Source: Panonychus citri (Eukaryota > Arthropoda > Arachnida > Trombidiformes > Tetranychidae). Taken from it: 64,000 bases of DNA. The position numbers and the translations under genes are program-made. The stretch is taken from contig NW_026515541.1 in NCBI RefSeq assembly GCF_014898815.1, positions 248,001 to 312,000 on the forward strand, read 5' to 3'. A model generated the notes under the pieces. That model made no database searches and was not told the DNA's origin. It saw only the letters and a list, made by a program, of their open reading frames with translations. Below, piece after piece: positions 11,901-22,627 of the stretch; positions within the stretch are counted from its first letter, which is position 1; each line of letters starts with the position of its first letter.

Positions 11901-12183
11901 TCAATGGCGTAAAGTTACTAACATTTCCTGTGATATTCCAGATTCTGATCATTTAGGCTCGTTGGTCGGAGCCCTAGTGCCCAACATGACTGAAATTGAA
12001 GTTCTTCGAGACGCTTTGCCCCCAGGGCTTGGATGTATATTGGATGGGAAAGGAGTAATCGAAAGGCTACATTTCGACGAAAATAATGTCACATTTAATT
12101 TCATCGCTCTAGGAGTTCTTCTAGTCGCTTTTAGAGTTTTAGCTTTCATTGCAATTACAATCAGAGCTCAATTATTCAGATGA
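8974..12183 (+). CDS. ABCG-subfamily half-transporter (white-like), one apparent frameshift
   Basis: ATP-binding cassette half-transporter of the G subfamily: a cytoplasmic nucleotide-binding domain followed by six membrane segments, working as a dimer to export or move lipids, pigment precursors or xenobiotics. Exons: 8974-9196, 9459-9572, 9765-10003, 10231-10299, 10355-10453, 10530-10872, 10954-11163, 11225-11356, 11406-11740, 11826-12183, about 706 aa. Seen: Walker A GASGAGKTT, signature SGGEMKRLAF, Walker B FCDEPTSGLDS, H-loop HQPSS, then hydrophobic segments and a C-terminal extracellular loop with Cys. In the exon at 10530 the frame entering from the upstream exon (ATT CTG AAC TGA) meets a stop. 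One A too many near 10536 restores the expected ILTDPSILFCDEP, so this is either an assembly error or a fresh inactivating mutation. The first exon could instead end at 9241 (same phase). The start is ATG 8974 (MGNNNVKKSPGQF). Confidence 0.88.
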
Positions 12184-13172
12184 TTAAACATGCAAACCAT
12201 CAAACGAAAGGTTAAATTTTCATGTTCACACAATCAACTGCGGTCAATTTTGTTTCTCATTTCAATTTAAGTGTAAAAATGGTCAAGATACTTATTAAAA
12301 GTTAATCAAGCTACAAAAATCATCACATTTAAAATTTTTCTTGGTCAAAGAGGAGTAATTAACTTTTAGATAATCAATTGATTGGTTAAACCACAATTTA
12401 AAAAGTAAACTCATGTTATAAAATTTTTCCTAAATCAGTTAATTATTAGCGATAACTAGTGTATGTGTGGGTAATTGTAATCAAATTTAAAATCAAATCT
12501 TTTTGTTGATGTTGTTGCTTAGAATCAAATTACATCAACAATTAAGAGATGAAACTTTAATCACTCATCACATTGGGAATAAACAATAATAACCTTTATA
12601 TTGTTTACAACTCAACTGTCACTTTATTAGCTTTTTAACCAAGTTAATTGTCACATTATCAGATTAATATTACATCATAATTGTTGGAAACAATCAAATT
12701 GAACTTTAATTGTCACAAATTGAAAATATTATCAAGAGATGAAAACATAATCCAATCAATATAAACAAAGAAAAAAATATTCACTCTCAAAGATTTTCCG
12801 TCGCAATGGTTTACTCAGAATTCAGACATTAGGTATCTATATGATCTTGGCACTTAATTAAGATATTTAATTGTTGCCGCAGTTAATTAAAGGTAAATTA
12901 AGGAATTTAAAACTTGGAGAAAAAGAGAAAACGTTTCAAGAGAGATGGAGCCACAATCGAAAAGAAAAAAAGCTAAGAGAATTTGAAGAGAAGAGAAAAC
13001 AAGTTGTTCTTTTCTTTTTTTCTTTACTCTTTCAAATACGAACGTTGTAACTTCTTCTTCTTCTTGTTTCTTGTTTCTTTTTCGTTTTTCTTTTACATTT
13101 TCAATTAGATTATGACAATTAACTTTATTTGTATCTTTAGTTACGATAATTAACTATGAGAATATCCAAATA
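12184..13172. other. intergenic, nothing recognised
   Basis: AT-rich spacer with the ABCG 3' UTR and several TTAATTGT words. The stretch at 13010-13100 is T/C-rich. No open frame, repeat or RNA gene recognised. Confidence 0.5.
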
Positions 13173-13828
13173 ATGAGAAATTGTTACCTTTCTGTTAACT
13201 GGGTGATGGTTACAATAACCACTCTCTGGTTATCATCTAAAAGTTTGGTTAATTGTGCTTGTGTTAACCGGACCTTAAGTGAACCTTTACTTTATCTTCA
13301 TCCGAGAGTAATGTTAATGTTGTTAAAAATGTTGTTAATCAAGTGAATCTTAAAAGTGCCAATATTACGGATTCTCAGTTACCTCCGTTTCCTCAGCGAC
13401 ATAATCCCTTTTTCTTTAGTGATGATGAAGAAGAGGACGATGATTCTGTCAATGGATTTGAAGAATCATCGGATCAGGAAGGTTCGGGTGATTCAGATGG
13501 TGGAAGTGGAAGTCCAGGTGATTCCATTAGTGGTAATGGTGGAATAAATTCCAATTTCGATCATAATCCAATTGATGGAAACAAATTACAAATTCCAATT
13601 GACGTTGATTCCAATTCTTTAAGTAAAGACTCGTTTACCAGTAGAGGTTTTAATAGATCTTCTACTTTTTCCAATCCATCATCATCTTCATCTTCGTCTT
13701 CATCATCTGTATTTTTATCTTGTTCATCTTTAACATTTTCATCTCTATGGATAATCATTGGAATCAACTTTTTGTTAATTTCGTCATCTAATTGTTTCGT
13801 TGATTTTAATACCAGATTGAGACTTTAA
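13173..13828 (+). CDS. acidic, Ser-rich secreted protein, probably GPI-anchored; one apparent frameshift
   Basis: Two overlapping frames look like one gene. ATG 13173 opens a 57-codon frame with a signal-peptide-like start (MRNCYLSVNWVMVTITTLWL, then a short Ser/Cys region). A second frame, open from 13283 to the TAA at 13826-13828, carries an acidic run (SDDEEEDDDS), a Gly/Ser/Asp-rich stretch, a Ser run and a hydrophobic C-terminus (SSLWIIIGINFLLISSSN). One missing T in the CCTTT run near 13288 would join them into a single exon of about 218 aa, with an N-terminal signal peptide and a C-terminal hydrophobic tail, the plan of a GPI-anchored cell-surface protein. A small intron is an alternative, but no good donor/acceptor pair is seen. 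The protein is not recognised and its composition suggests rapid evolution. Confidence 0.45.
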
Positions 13829-14200
13829 ATTTGGTTAAATTGTTCGTATTTGTATTTTTATTTTGGACTGTTATTAAGGTTGAATTAGTTGGTACTCACT
13901 GTTTACCTACGTGTTGAATTGTGACCTAATAACTGTCATTCTTGTTGATTTTAAAAACATTTAATTAACATGAACACCTACACAATTTGGTGCAAGTTAA
14001 TTAAAAATAATCGTTAATTCTCACCACCAGATGCCTCTATTGTCGTATCCAAACAGCTGCTTGGGTTATGCTTTTTTCCTCCATCCTTTTGGCATAATTG
14101 GAAAATACTTGGAATAATTTTCAGCATAATTCCTATTTCTTTTTGTGCTTCTTTTTTTGTTTAGTCGAAAAGCCGAAAAGTCGTTCATCAACTATACAAT

Positions 14201-15370
14201 ATGTCGGAACAACAGTTTTGTTTAAAATGGAACAATTTCCATTCGAATATGAGTCAAGTTTTCAACAACATGTTACAAAGTGAAAGTATGGTAGACGTTA
14301 CCATAGCCTGTGAAGGTGCGAGTCTTAAAGCGCACAAAATGATTCTCGCTGCTTGTAGTCCATTTTTCCAAAGTCTTTTCATGTCTAATCCATGTAAACA
14401 TCCGATTGTTATTCTGAAAGATGTCCGATTTATTGATCTTAAAGCAACAATTGATTTCGTCTACAAGGGTGAAGTAAATGTTACTCAAAATCAACTTGGC
14501 TCAGTTTTAAAGGCAGCTGAGACCCTTCAAATTAAGGGTCTAACTGATGTGGTCAATCGTCAACGAGAATTGAATTCAAAGGAAATGGCATCAGTTGATC
14601 GGCCCAAGAAGAGGAAAAGGAAACAAAAGAATAATAAAACTTCTGAACCATCACCATCAGTCTCTTGTGATGAATCTTGTGGTGAAAATGAAACTTTAAA
14701 TGTGATTTCCGTTACAATGGAAGAACGAACTGTTCCGATTAAAATATTTCCAGTCCAAGGGCCGTCAAGAGAAAGTGAAGCAGTTGAACGAGATGGAAGA
14801 GAAGGAAGAGAAGGAAGAGAAGGAAGAGAAGAAGAAGAAATGAATATTATTCAAGTTGCTCAATCTGATTCTCCTCCAGTTTCTTCTCAAACAATTTTAC
14901 CGACAACCGAAGTGACGGCGATTGAACAAAATGATATTATCGTGGCTTCTGATGCTTCAACTTTAATTGAACATCATCCGGCGTTGAGACAGATCACTTT
15001 TGAAGATGTTACTCAGAATCAAGTTTTACCAGTAGTAACAGTTACTGGGACAACTGATCTCTCGCAATTGATTCTTGGTAAGTTTTTAAAATAGATAAAA
15101 ACTTTTTTTCCAGTTAATCCGATTTTCTTATTTTTTTATTTAGAGTCTGAAGATGAACTTTCAGCTAAGAAACGGCGATCTTCAATGAGGAGAACATCAG
15201 CTTTTGCTCGAGCTGTTCGTTATCCTGAAGAAACATTCTATGAATCTGGTAATTGTCTTCATTGCAAAGCCTGTGGAGAAGTGGTGAATCATATGAAAGC
15301 TTCGGTCATCAAGTATCACATTAAAAGCCATAAACATCAATTGAATAAAAAGAGACTCATGCCTACATGA
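14201..15370 (+). CDS. BTB (ttk-type) protein with C-terminal zinc finger
   Basis: Transcription-factor-type protein of 367 aa from two exons, 14201-15077 and 15144-15370 (phase-1 intron). Residues 1-115 are a BTB/POZ dimerisation domain of the insect ttk group: FCLKWNNFHSNMSQVFNNML, VDVTIACEG, LKAHKMILAACSPFFQSLF and FVYKGEVNV are all present. A basic nuclear-localisation-like patch follows (PKKRKRKQKNNK, about 129-140), then an acidic linker with RE-G repeats. The last exon adds a Cys/His segment (CKACGEVVNHMKAS, then H at HIKSHKH), probably an atypical C2H2 finger that binds DNA. BTB-ttk proteins usually act as nuclear repressors or architectural factors; the target is unknown. ATG 14201 is chosen because it starts right before the conserved BTB residues. 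A 5' UTR exon boundary may lie at the TTTAG near 14164. A relic of the last exon lies at 7402-7521. Confidence 0.9.
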
Positions 15371-16068
15371 GATGAGTGAACAATTTCCCATGAAAAGAAG
15401 ATGAATTTATATATTTAGATGAGCTGAAACTCTTCCCATTTTAATGATTATCGGTTTGTCCTTCCATTTGAAACATGATCATTCTATATGTAAGAATCTA
15501 CTCTTTCATAATCAATTATTAATCATTGATAAAAACAACAGCCTAGTGATTGTAAATTCTGTATAAAATCTCAACTTGCCATCAAAATGTGATAACTTTT
15601 TATTGCGTTACTTTCAAAAAGTTTTTAATAATCAAAAGTTTTAAGAAAATCTTTAAATATATCGTTGATTAAACGATTATTATGCTGACCCTGTAAAGAA
15701 AAATATCAAAACTCATGTTAAAGCTGATTCACTCATGAATTATTTTTGTAAAAATGACACAAAATTAAAAGATTATATTTGAAAAAGCAAAACAATGATA
15801 ATGAAGAAAAAAAAGAAAATCAATTTAATTAGTTACTCAGAATTAAAAATACAAATATAAAGTATGAAAGAATCGACATTGATTGATATGGTTAATCGTT
15901 GAGAGAATTTGGTTTCCAATACTTACAGAAGACTAGAAATTGAATCAACAGTCGAAACAATGAAAACACACTCAGAATTAAAGAGAAACAATAAGCTAAA
16001 TTATCATAAGAATATGGAAGTTAATTGAGTTTAATTGGCGAATTTAAATTCACAATTAGTCAGCAGTT
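15371..16068. other. convergent 3' ends
   Basis: Spacer between the BTB gene (+) and the zinc-finger gene (-). It holds both 3' UTRs with AATAAA-like words and nothing else recognised. Confidence 0.5.
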
Positions 16069-18194
16069 TCATGGAACCGATGAAGATGAAGAACAGGGAA
16101 TGGGAGAAGATAATTTCTTGGATGAATAGTAATCCTTATGAGCCATTCTGATGTGATTTTCGAGATGATTTTCTTCAAGAAAGGGAACACCACAAATCTC
16201 GCATAAAATTGCTAATGAAACCAGAAGAAAAAGAGAAGCGGAAACGGAAAAGATGAAAAGAGAAGAAGAAAAAAACAAAAGCAATTAGCGATCTTCGCAA
16301 AGGTCTCAGCATAATTGTTGTAACATTTCATGGATAAGTTGATTGTTGGTGTAATTAAACTTGAAACAAACAAGATAATTTGGTAAATTGTTTTGTTTAA
16401 TTGTTTTCTGTCCAGATTATATAATCATCAAGTAATTAATTGCTCTTGGCAATCAAATGATCCTTATGAGATTATGATTGTTTGTTGCAGAGAAAACAAT
16501 TGAAATCTTAATAGAATTTAATGTTAACAATTGATTAAATTATCTTCTGACATGAATAAAGATGATCAAAATTAACGGTTAAATCTATGATTAAACACAA
16601 TTAATCTTGATTGTTATCGGTTCTCTTTTCTGTTTTGACAAATTGCCGTTAAAACTTAAAATATGATTAACAATTTGATCAAGGTGAGTGAAAGAGATTC
16701 AAGTAAAACTGTGAATAAATTTAGTGGAGAATCGGTTGATTGCTAGGGAGGATTAATTGTCGAAATTGGGAATTGTGATTAGGGGAATTTACCTTGACTT
16801 CGATAAACTGGACATGAAACTGCGTGTTTTCGAAGCGCTTTCAACGCGGTACATTCTTGCGAATAGTTTTTGAAGCTTCGACCGCAAAGACAAACGTATT
16901 TGTGTTTGTACTTTTCCAGGAGATCGACGCAATCGGGATGTTTGCTTCGAATGTGGACTTTTAGACAAGGAATCGAATAGAAAACGTCCTGACAAACATC
17001 GCACATTATTGCTGAAATTAGAATAATTAGATTTAAAGATTAATTGTCGACGATTTAATTGGTTAATCACTTAACTTACCATCTTTTAAATAGACTGGAC
17101 ATTGGGAGAAATGGTTTCGATAAATACTGTAGGCGGTGGTCGCACTGATTCCCGTGTAGTTTTTGTCCATTTTCTCATCCGTTTGTCCACTTTGACAAAT
17201 TTCTGTCCACATTTACAGACATAAAACTTTTCGGGAACCTTTGAATCTTCATTGGTGCTTGTTGATGGCGACGAGTTACCACTTGATTGATTATCTTTAC
17301 CAGCGATTGTAACATTTACTTCACTAGGTTTAAATGAATCAATCGATTTGGTCAAAATCAGTTCGATCTCCCCCAACTTGTCGATTAAATCTCGATGCTC
17401 TTCCAGAGTGACCATCATCTTATTTGGCTCTGATGGATCTAATTTACGCCTTTGTCGCTCGTCGTTCAATTTTTGTCGCAATCGTTGATTGAGTCGATAC
17501 TGAGACTCGATAAGGCCATCTTTTGATCTGTTTCGATTCGAAACATCGGACAGAAGAGTTTGGACACTTTTGGTATCGTCTTTCATTTCGATTTCAGCAT
17601 TTAAACCTCTTCTAATTGCATGGAAGACAATTTTTCGCCATCTTGGTTGATAGAGTTAATCATGTTATTCAATTCTTTCTCAAGATTTTGCTCATAATTT
17701 TTGGACATTCGCTTGAAGGCCAATCCCTTGAGTAGAGCGTTTTGTTTCTGGTATCGGTCCAGTTTAAACCTCACCTGAAGTACTTGTCGTTTAAGTATCT
17801 CTTTCCTTTGGAAGATTGATCTTCTTTTCACCTTTCGAATCTCATCTTCCAAGTTAAATAATTTCTCTTTGTCTTTTATTGATTCTTGACGGAGAAGTCG
17901 AATCATCTCTTCCATATCCTTCTTGGTAACCATCTCTTGCTCAGTACCAATTTCATCTTCCAATTGATTACTAATCTCTTCCTCTCCTTCATCATCATCA
18001 TCATCTTCATCTTCATCATCTTCATCATCCTCCAAATGTTCAGATTCTACCTGCATCAATCCTGCATCAATTAACTCGGCATCTCCATCATCCTCCTCAT
18101 CCAAACCAACATCAAAAGTACATTTAAATGCAGATTCCTCCTCACGATATGCACTGAAAAAGTTTCCACTTCTTAAACGTTTACCAAAATTCAT
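16069..18194 (-). CDS. coiled-coil protein with duplicated zinc-finger module; two apparent frameshifts
   Basis: Minus-strand gene with exons 17080-18194, 16793-17011 and 16069-16211. The N-terminal part is acidic (residues about 48-80, D/E-rich), then coiled coil. The C-terminal part repeats one module twice: a CxCG finger-like unit (VCKCGQKF ... HFSQCPVY, and VCLCGRSF ... HAVSCPVY), followed across a phase-1 intron by a C2H2 finger opening AIMCDVC or AILCEIC and closing with HIRSKH or HIRMAH. Two frame breaks lie inside exon 1. At about 17603 the frame stops after MQLEEV, but one added T continues it as a coiled coil (LNAEIEMKDDT). At about 17197 one added T continues the finger into KNYTGISATTAYS and CPVYLKDG. 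Both are at T homopolymers, so sequence error is likelier than a pseudogene. Product about 490 aa, presumably nuclear; no named orthologue recognised. Confidence 0.65.
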
Positions 18195-19382
18195 GATTAA
18201 AGTTGATCACCAAATAAAAATGTCAACAATTAGATGACAATTAAGATGAAGGGAAAATCCAAAAATCAATCCCAAGAAGCACAAGAAAAATTCAACTGAA
18301 AATCAAGTCGATCAACAAAAACAAACATTTTCAGATGACACAATTAAATTAATCTTCCCCTTACCTACAATCAAATTAAATAATAATCTAAATTATTGAA
18401 AACGAGTCAAAATAATCATTACAATCAGTAAATTGTGCAAACCCAAAGTCGATGTTGAATTTTATCAATAACAACAATGGAAAAGCGTAACCATAGTAAC
18501 CGGAATCATCTTTCATTTTTGATTCTAAATTTGATTCGAAAGTAATTAAACCTTTCTACTGATTAATTGTTTTGATTAACAAGAATCATTTGATTGTTTA
18601 TTTAAGAGATAATAAACAATTTATTAATTATCATCACAAAAATAAATCACTAATTGTTATGAAATTTAATCGATATTCAATCAGCACGCTTACCACATTA
18701 AGTTAGACAAACTTAACAACAATTAGCAGCAATTAAATGAGTAAATTTTGTTGATTTGAATTGTAATTTTTTACCAACAATTTAGCTTGAATAAACAACA
18801 ATTAACCATCAGACAATCTGATAAATTTTTTGTTGTTGGTTAAATAATTAAACAGGAAAAAGGAGATAAGTTAAATCAACATTGAGAAAACAAAATTTAA
18901 TTGTGATTAGTTTGAAATTAATCAAAAAAAAAGAGGTAAAAGTTAATTGTTAACATAGAGTTTACAATTTAACCAGAGACAACACCCAATAATCATGATT
19001 AAATTTGATTGTTGGTGAACAGCAAGAGTCCAGTTAGAAAGTAATTAAATTAATTGAATCACTTTTTGTTGTTGTTAATTTAATTCAATTGTCCAACGGA
19101 AATTTATTCAACTTTAATTTTGCTAACAATTAATTTGATGAACTATTTAATTTTGCTTCATTAGCAATTATTAGACTAATCAAATTGTAATTACCATTGA
19201 TCCCAATTGAATCTCATTGTGATTAACTGAAGGCTCTCGCGACTCTCTCACTCAAATTAACAATTAACTGATCAAATTAACTTTTCATTTGATTGTATCA
19301 ACATTAAAATCATAAAGTTGCTAAATAATAAATTGTTATCAGTTTTTTTTCAATTAATTGTGTCTATTAATCAACTTTAATC
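18195..19382. other. divergent promoter region
   Basis: 1.2 kb between two divergently transcribed genes. Strongly AT-rich and unusually dense in TTAATTGT/ACAATTAA words. No open frame, repeat array or RNA gene seen. Confidence 0.5.
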
Positions 19383-20199
19383 ATGTTGATCATCTCAAAG
19401 TTAATCAATCGACACTCACATCTAACAATTAAGATCTTATCAACGATAATTATGTTAATTGCTCTTTCGGATACTTTTCTATTACCAAAATTAACAACTC
19501 GATTTTGTTACAATTCACCAGAACCAAGTAGAGTCAGTGTAAGTTTAATTAATTGCTTTTCCGGCCAACAATTAACTAATTACTTTCTTTCCCATCGAAA
19601 CAGAGTCAATGTGTTTTATGTAACTATTTCCTCTTTGATGCAACTGTAAGTTAATTTAGTTGATACAATTAAAGAATTAAATCTAATCAATAGTCCTTTT
19701 TAATTGTAGGTAATGGGCTGCACTGGATCGGTGAGTTGACAATCAGTTGATTGTTGATCCTAATCAATTTAATTCAACTTTCTCTTTCTCATTCTTAATT
19801 GTAATTAGACTGCTCTAAGTGTTAACATAACTGCTACTCAGGCATTTTGTTTAATATCACAATGTTTAGGGGTAAGTTAATTGTTATCAAGTTTGTGCTG
19901 CAATTTATTAACTGTTAATTGTTACAATTTAGCAAATCAGACAAACTCCCATGTTTCTTGGTAGGAAACGACGATCAGTTAATGGTGATGATGATGAACA
20001 ATCAGATGTCGATCAAATTGTTTCATTGGCTTCAAATTATTTACCATTAATCAATGAGAAAACTGAATCAACTAATGATGATCAAGTTCCTGAAATAATT
20101 GAATACAATTCTGATGGTTTGAAGCAACAATTTACAATTAAAAACGATGTTGAGGCGACAATTATTGATCTAATTGCTCTGGACGACAGTCAAACTTAA
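19383..20199 (+). CDS. small secreted protein with cysteines and a GRKRR site (prohormone candidate)
   Basis: Five exons, all phase 0, give 182 aa: 19383-19538, 19604-19645, 19710-19730 (a 7-codon micro-exon), 19809-19871 and 19933-20199. The N-terminus is basic then hydrophobic (ILSTIIMLIALSDTFLL), a signal peptide or signal anchor. The middle has six Cys (FCYN, CVLCN, GCTGS, FCLIS, QCLG) with one N-glycosylation motif (NIT). Next comes TPMFLGRKRRSVNG: a Gly followed by a run of basics, which in neuropeptide precursors marks cleavage plus C-terminal amidation. It also fits a simple furin site. The remainder is acidic (DDDEQSDVDQ). I do not recognise the family. A secreted precursor or surface protein is the safest call. 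Confidence 0.7.
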
Positions 20200-20642
20200 T
20201 TTATTTCATTCAAATTCAATTTTGAATCCAGTTTAGCCCTGGATAAATTGTTAACTATTTATATAAACTTCACTTATTCACTTTTCGATCAATTAATTTG
20301 TTAATTACTAAATTGTTATAACCGACAAGAGTTAATTTGTTTTTACTTTTTTGCTTCAATTCTGTATACTAAATAAGATGGAGTATTAACTAAATCAAGA
20401 GAAAATCCAATTGTAATATTATTATATAAAAATTTTCTATCCATTTAATTGTAATTGACTTTTATTCGACCACAATTAATATCAGTTGATTGTTGGAATG
20501 AAATTAAAAATAGTTCGTAGATCAACAGATGGCGCTGCTTGCGAATTTCTATTTGTGGGAAACTCAATTTTTGAATTTTTTGTTTGTTTACAAATTGAAT
20601 TGAACTTTGATTGCGACTTTTGTTAATTGTGTCACAATTTAA
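20200..20642. other. CCDC97 promoter region
   Basis: 440 bases between the secreted-protein gene and CCDC97. It contains an AGATGGCGC element at 20527-20535, about 110 bases before the CCDC97 ATG, resembling the CTCF core motif. Confidence 0.4.
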
Positions 20643-21527
20643 ATGGATGAAAGTGATTTAGTTAATGATCTGTTTAAAACCATATTAGAAAATCCATCTG
20701 CTTTCATTGTGGACCAACAGAAAGATGCTCCTGAATTGTTGTACAACCAAAGACTTGAAATATTATCTCAATTGTATGAGGAAAAAAAATTGTCATTTCT
20801 GATTAGATACAATCAATTTCTTTCCAAATCTCAACTTGAATTTATTCGTGATTCATTATCTCACCTGGACAAGGACGATGAAATTCTCTATTATCTAGAG
20901 AAATTAATTCCAAGTAAAAATGTTAACCTGATCAAACAGCGGCGATATTCAGCTTTACAATCACTGATTGAGGAAGGAAAATATTTCAACGATAATAATA
21001 TGAGAGAGAGAAATCCTCATCTCTATGAACAAATGATTGGAAGATATTTGTCCTCGAAGGAATTAAGTAGCATCGAAGACCAGGATCGAGAAGAAAGTGA
21101 AATACAACGACCATTGTCAACTTTTCTCCTTCGACAAATGGACAAAAATCGCCAAGAAGAATCAAGGCTTGAACAGAGAACCGAAGATGGAGATGATCAG
21201 AGTAATGATGACGACGGTTTTTTCAAGAGAATTCAAAGTTACAATAGAAAAGAAGATGGACAAATTCAAGAAGAAGAGGAAGAAGAGGAAGAGGAAGACA
21301 GTGATGACGAAACTAAAGAAACCAAACAATCACAGAGAGAAGAAGACGAAGAGAGGAAAGAATTACTGAGAAAAGAATTTACCAATTTAATGTATGAATC
21401 TTTTCTCGCCGGTAAAGATGATAAATTCGATTATGGAACAGTTGATTCAAATTCTAAATATGATCCAATCAATTTGATAAATCGCGATGCTGAAGATTCT
21501 TGGTTCGATTCAGAGGAACCAGATTAA
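20643..21527 (+). CDS. CCDC97: CCDC97 (splicing-associated coiled-coil protein)
   Basis: Single-exon gene for 294 aa matching the CCDC97 family across its length. Family hallmarks: QRRYSALQSLIEEGKYFND followed by MRERNPHLYEQMIGRYLS in the middle, an acidic low-complexity insert (residues about 205-225) and the C-terminal motif EFTNLMYESFLAGKD ... FDYGTVDSNSKYD. CCDC97 is known to associate with the SF3b part of the U2 snRNP; a nuclear role in splicing is therefore likely, from family knowledge. ATG 20643 is the only good start. The 3' end faces TIM21 across 160 bases, so the transcripts probably overlap in their UTRs. Confidence 0.92.
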   Translation: MDESDLVNDLFKTILENPSAFIVDQQKDAPELLYNQRLEILSQLYEEKKLSFLIRYNQFLSKSQLEFIRDSLSHLDKDDEILYYLEKLIPSKNVNLIKQRRYSALQSLIEEGKYFNDNNMRERNPHLYEQMIGRYLSSKELSSIEDQDREESEIQRPLSTFLLRQMDKNRQEESRLEQRTEDGDDQSNDDDGFFKRIQSYNRKEDGQIQEEEEEEEEEDSDDETKETKQSQREEDEERKELLRKEFTNLMYESFLAGKDDKFDYGTVDSNSKYDPINLINRDAEDSWFDSEEPD

Positions 21528-21687
21528 TGACGATTCCATAAAACCAGAGAGAGAGAGAGAGAAAGAGAGATGAACAGAAAATGGACAAAAGTGAATTTTT
21601 GTAAAATATCATTTAAATTGATACAAATGATTTTTCTGATAACAATGAAAAACGAATCTACAACATAACTAATTGAATCGAATTGAA

Positions 21688-22458
21688 TTACAAAACCTTA
21701 ATGATCTGTCTGACACCTAAATCCGATTGAACAACAATGCCAGTGATGTAATTACCTTTTCCGTAATCATCAATCTCAACATAAGCTGTAGCTCGACCTC
21801 GAGGTCCAGACAATTTGAACACCATATTCATTTTAATTGTTCCCTCTGAGGTTTGGCTTGTTTGGTAAGCGGGTTGATGGCGACCTCGTCTTCCCCATGT
21901 CGCTGAACCAAAAGCTTTCATTTCCTTGCCGAGAATATCAATCACTCGATTGTCTTCCTTGATCAAGTCAAACGCTTTACTTTGGATATTTGAAGGTGAA
22001 CTTGATGAGAAAAGCTCGTTAAAAACGGTATAACCAATGACACCAATGAGCGCTAATCCACCGGCAAAGAAACTCAAATAGAAAACTAATTTAGTTCCAT
22101 GAACAACTTTTTCGCCCACCGAGACTGAAACCTTAGTCTCTCCATCATCATCACCTTTTGGGGTTATTGATTTTCTGTCTTTATTGTCTGTCGACTGGTT
22201 TGATTGGTGACATTTCACTAAACACTGATAGTTGAAAGTACAAAGTAATTGATTGTGATTATTCAATGAAATCAAACGACAACGGAAGCCATTTAAATTG
22301 TTGGATAAAACCTCAGGCAGCTCATGGTGAATGAGAGACAAGAGTTGATCCGATCCGAAAATTGATCGATCGGATCGATTTTTGAGAAAAAATTGATTGA
22401 TCTCGACTTTCAAGAAATCGATCACCAAAAAAACACGCAAATTTTGATAGATGAAAAC
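21688..22458 (-). CDS. TIMM21: TIM21, mitochondrial inner-membrane translocase subunit
   Basis: Mitochondrial import protein that links the TIM23 channel to the outer-membrane TOM complex and respiratory chain. Seen: one membrane segment (GTKLVFYLSFFAGGLALIGV), then the intermembrane-space domain with DNRVIDILGKEMKAFG, RRGRHQPAY and KMNMVFKLSGPRGRATAYVE, ending in LGVRQIIKVL. The open frame runs back to a stop at 22459-22461 and contains no usable ATG before the conserved part, so the start is on an upstream exon. A candidate is ATG at 22625-22627 (minus), which opens MFRFSCTNRSISIFQISR, rich in Arg/Ser and lacking acids like a mitochondrial presequence. The joining intron is not resolved. 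A frame error is an alternative. Confidence 0.88.
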   Translation of the reverse strand, partial: VFIYQNLRVFLVIDFLKVEINQFFLKNRSDRSIFGSDQLLSLIHHELPEVLSNNLNGFRCRLISLNNHNQLLCTFNYQCLVKCHQSNQSTDNKDRKSITPKGDDDGETKVSVSVGEKVVHGTKLVFYLSFFAGGLALIGVIGYTVFNELFSSSSPSNIQSKAFDLIKEDNRVIDILGKEMKAFGSATWGRRGRHQPAYQTSQTSEGTIKMNMVFKLSGPRGRATAYVEIDDYGKGNYITGIVVQSDLGVRQIIKVL

Positions 22459-22627
22459 TTAAAAGTCCAAAATTAATTCACAATTTAAAAAAAATCATTT
22501 CAATCAATCAACAAATTAGACAAGATAAAAGACAGTACAAAAAAGAAAGAGAAAATTTTTAGTCTTTTTTCGAACGCGAAATTTGAAAAATCGAAATTGA
22601 TCGATTTGTACAAGAAAATCGGAACAT

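Noticed and set aside
16793..18194. Programmed ribosomal frameshifting in the zinc-finger gene
   Set aside because: Both breaks are at plain T runs without a slippery heptamer or evident downstream structure, and similar errors occur in nearby genes; assembly error is simpler.
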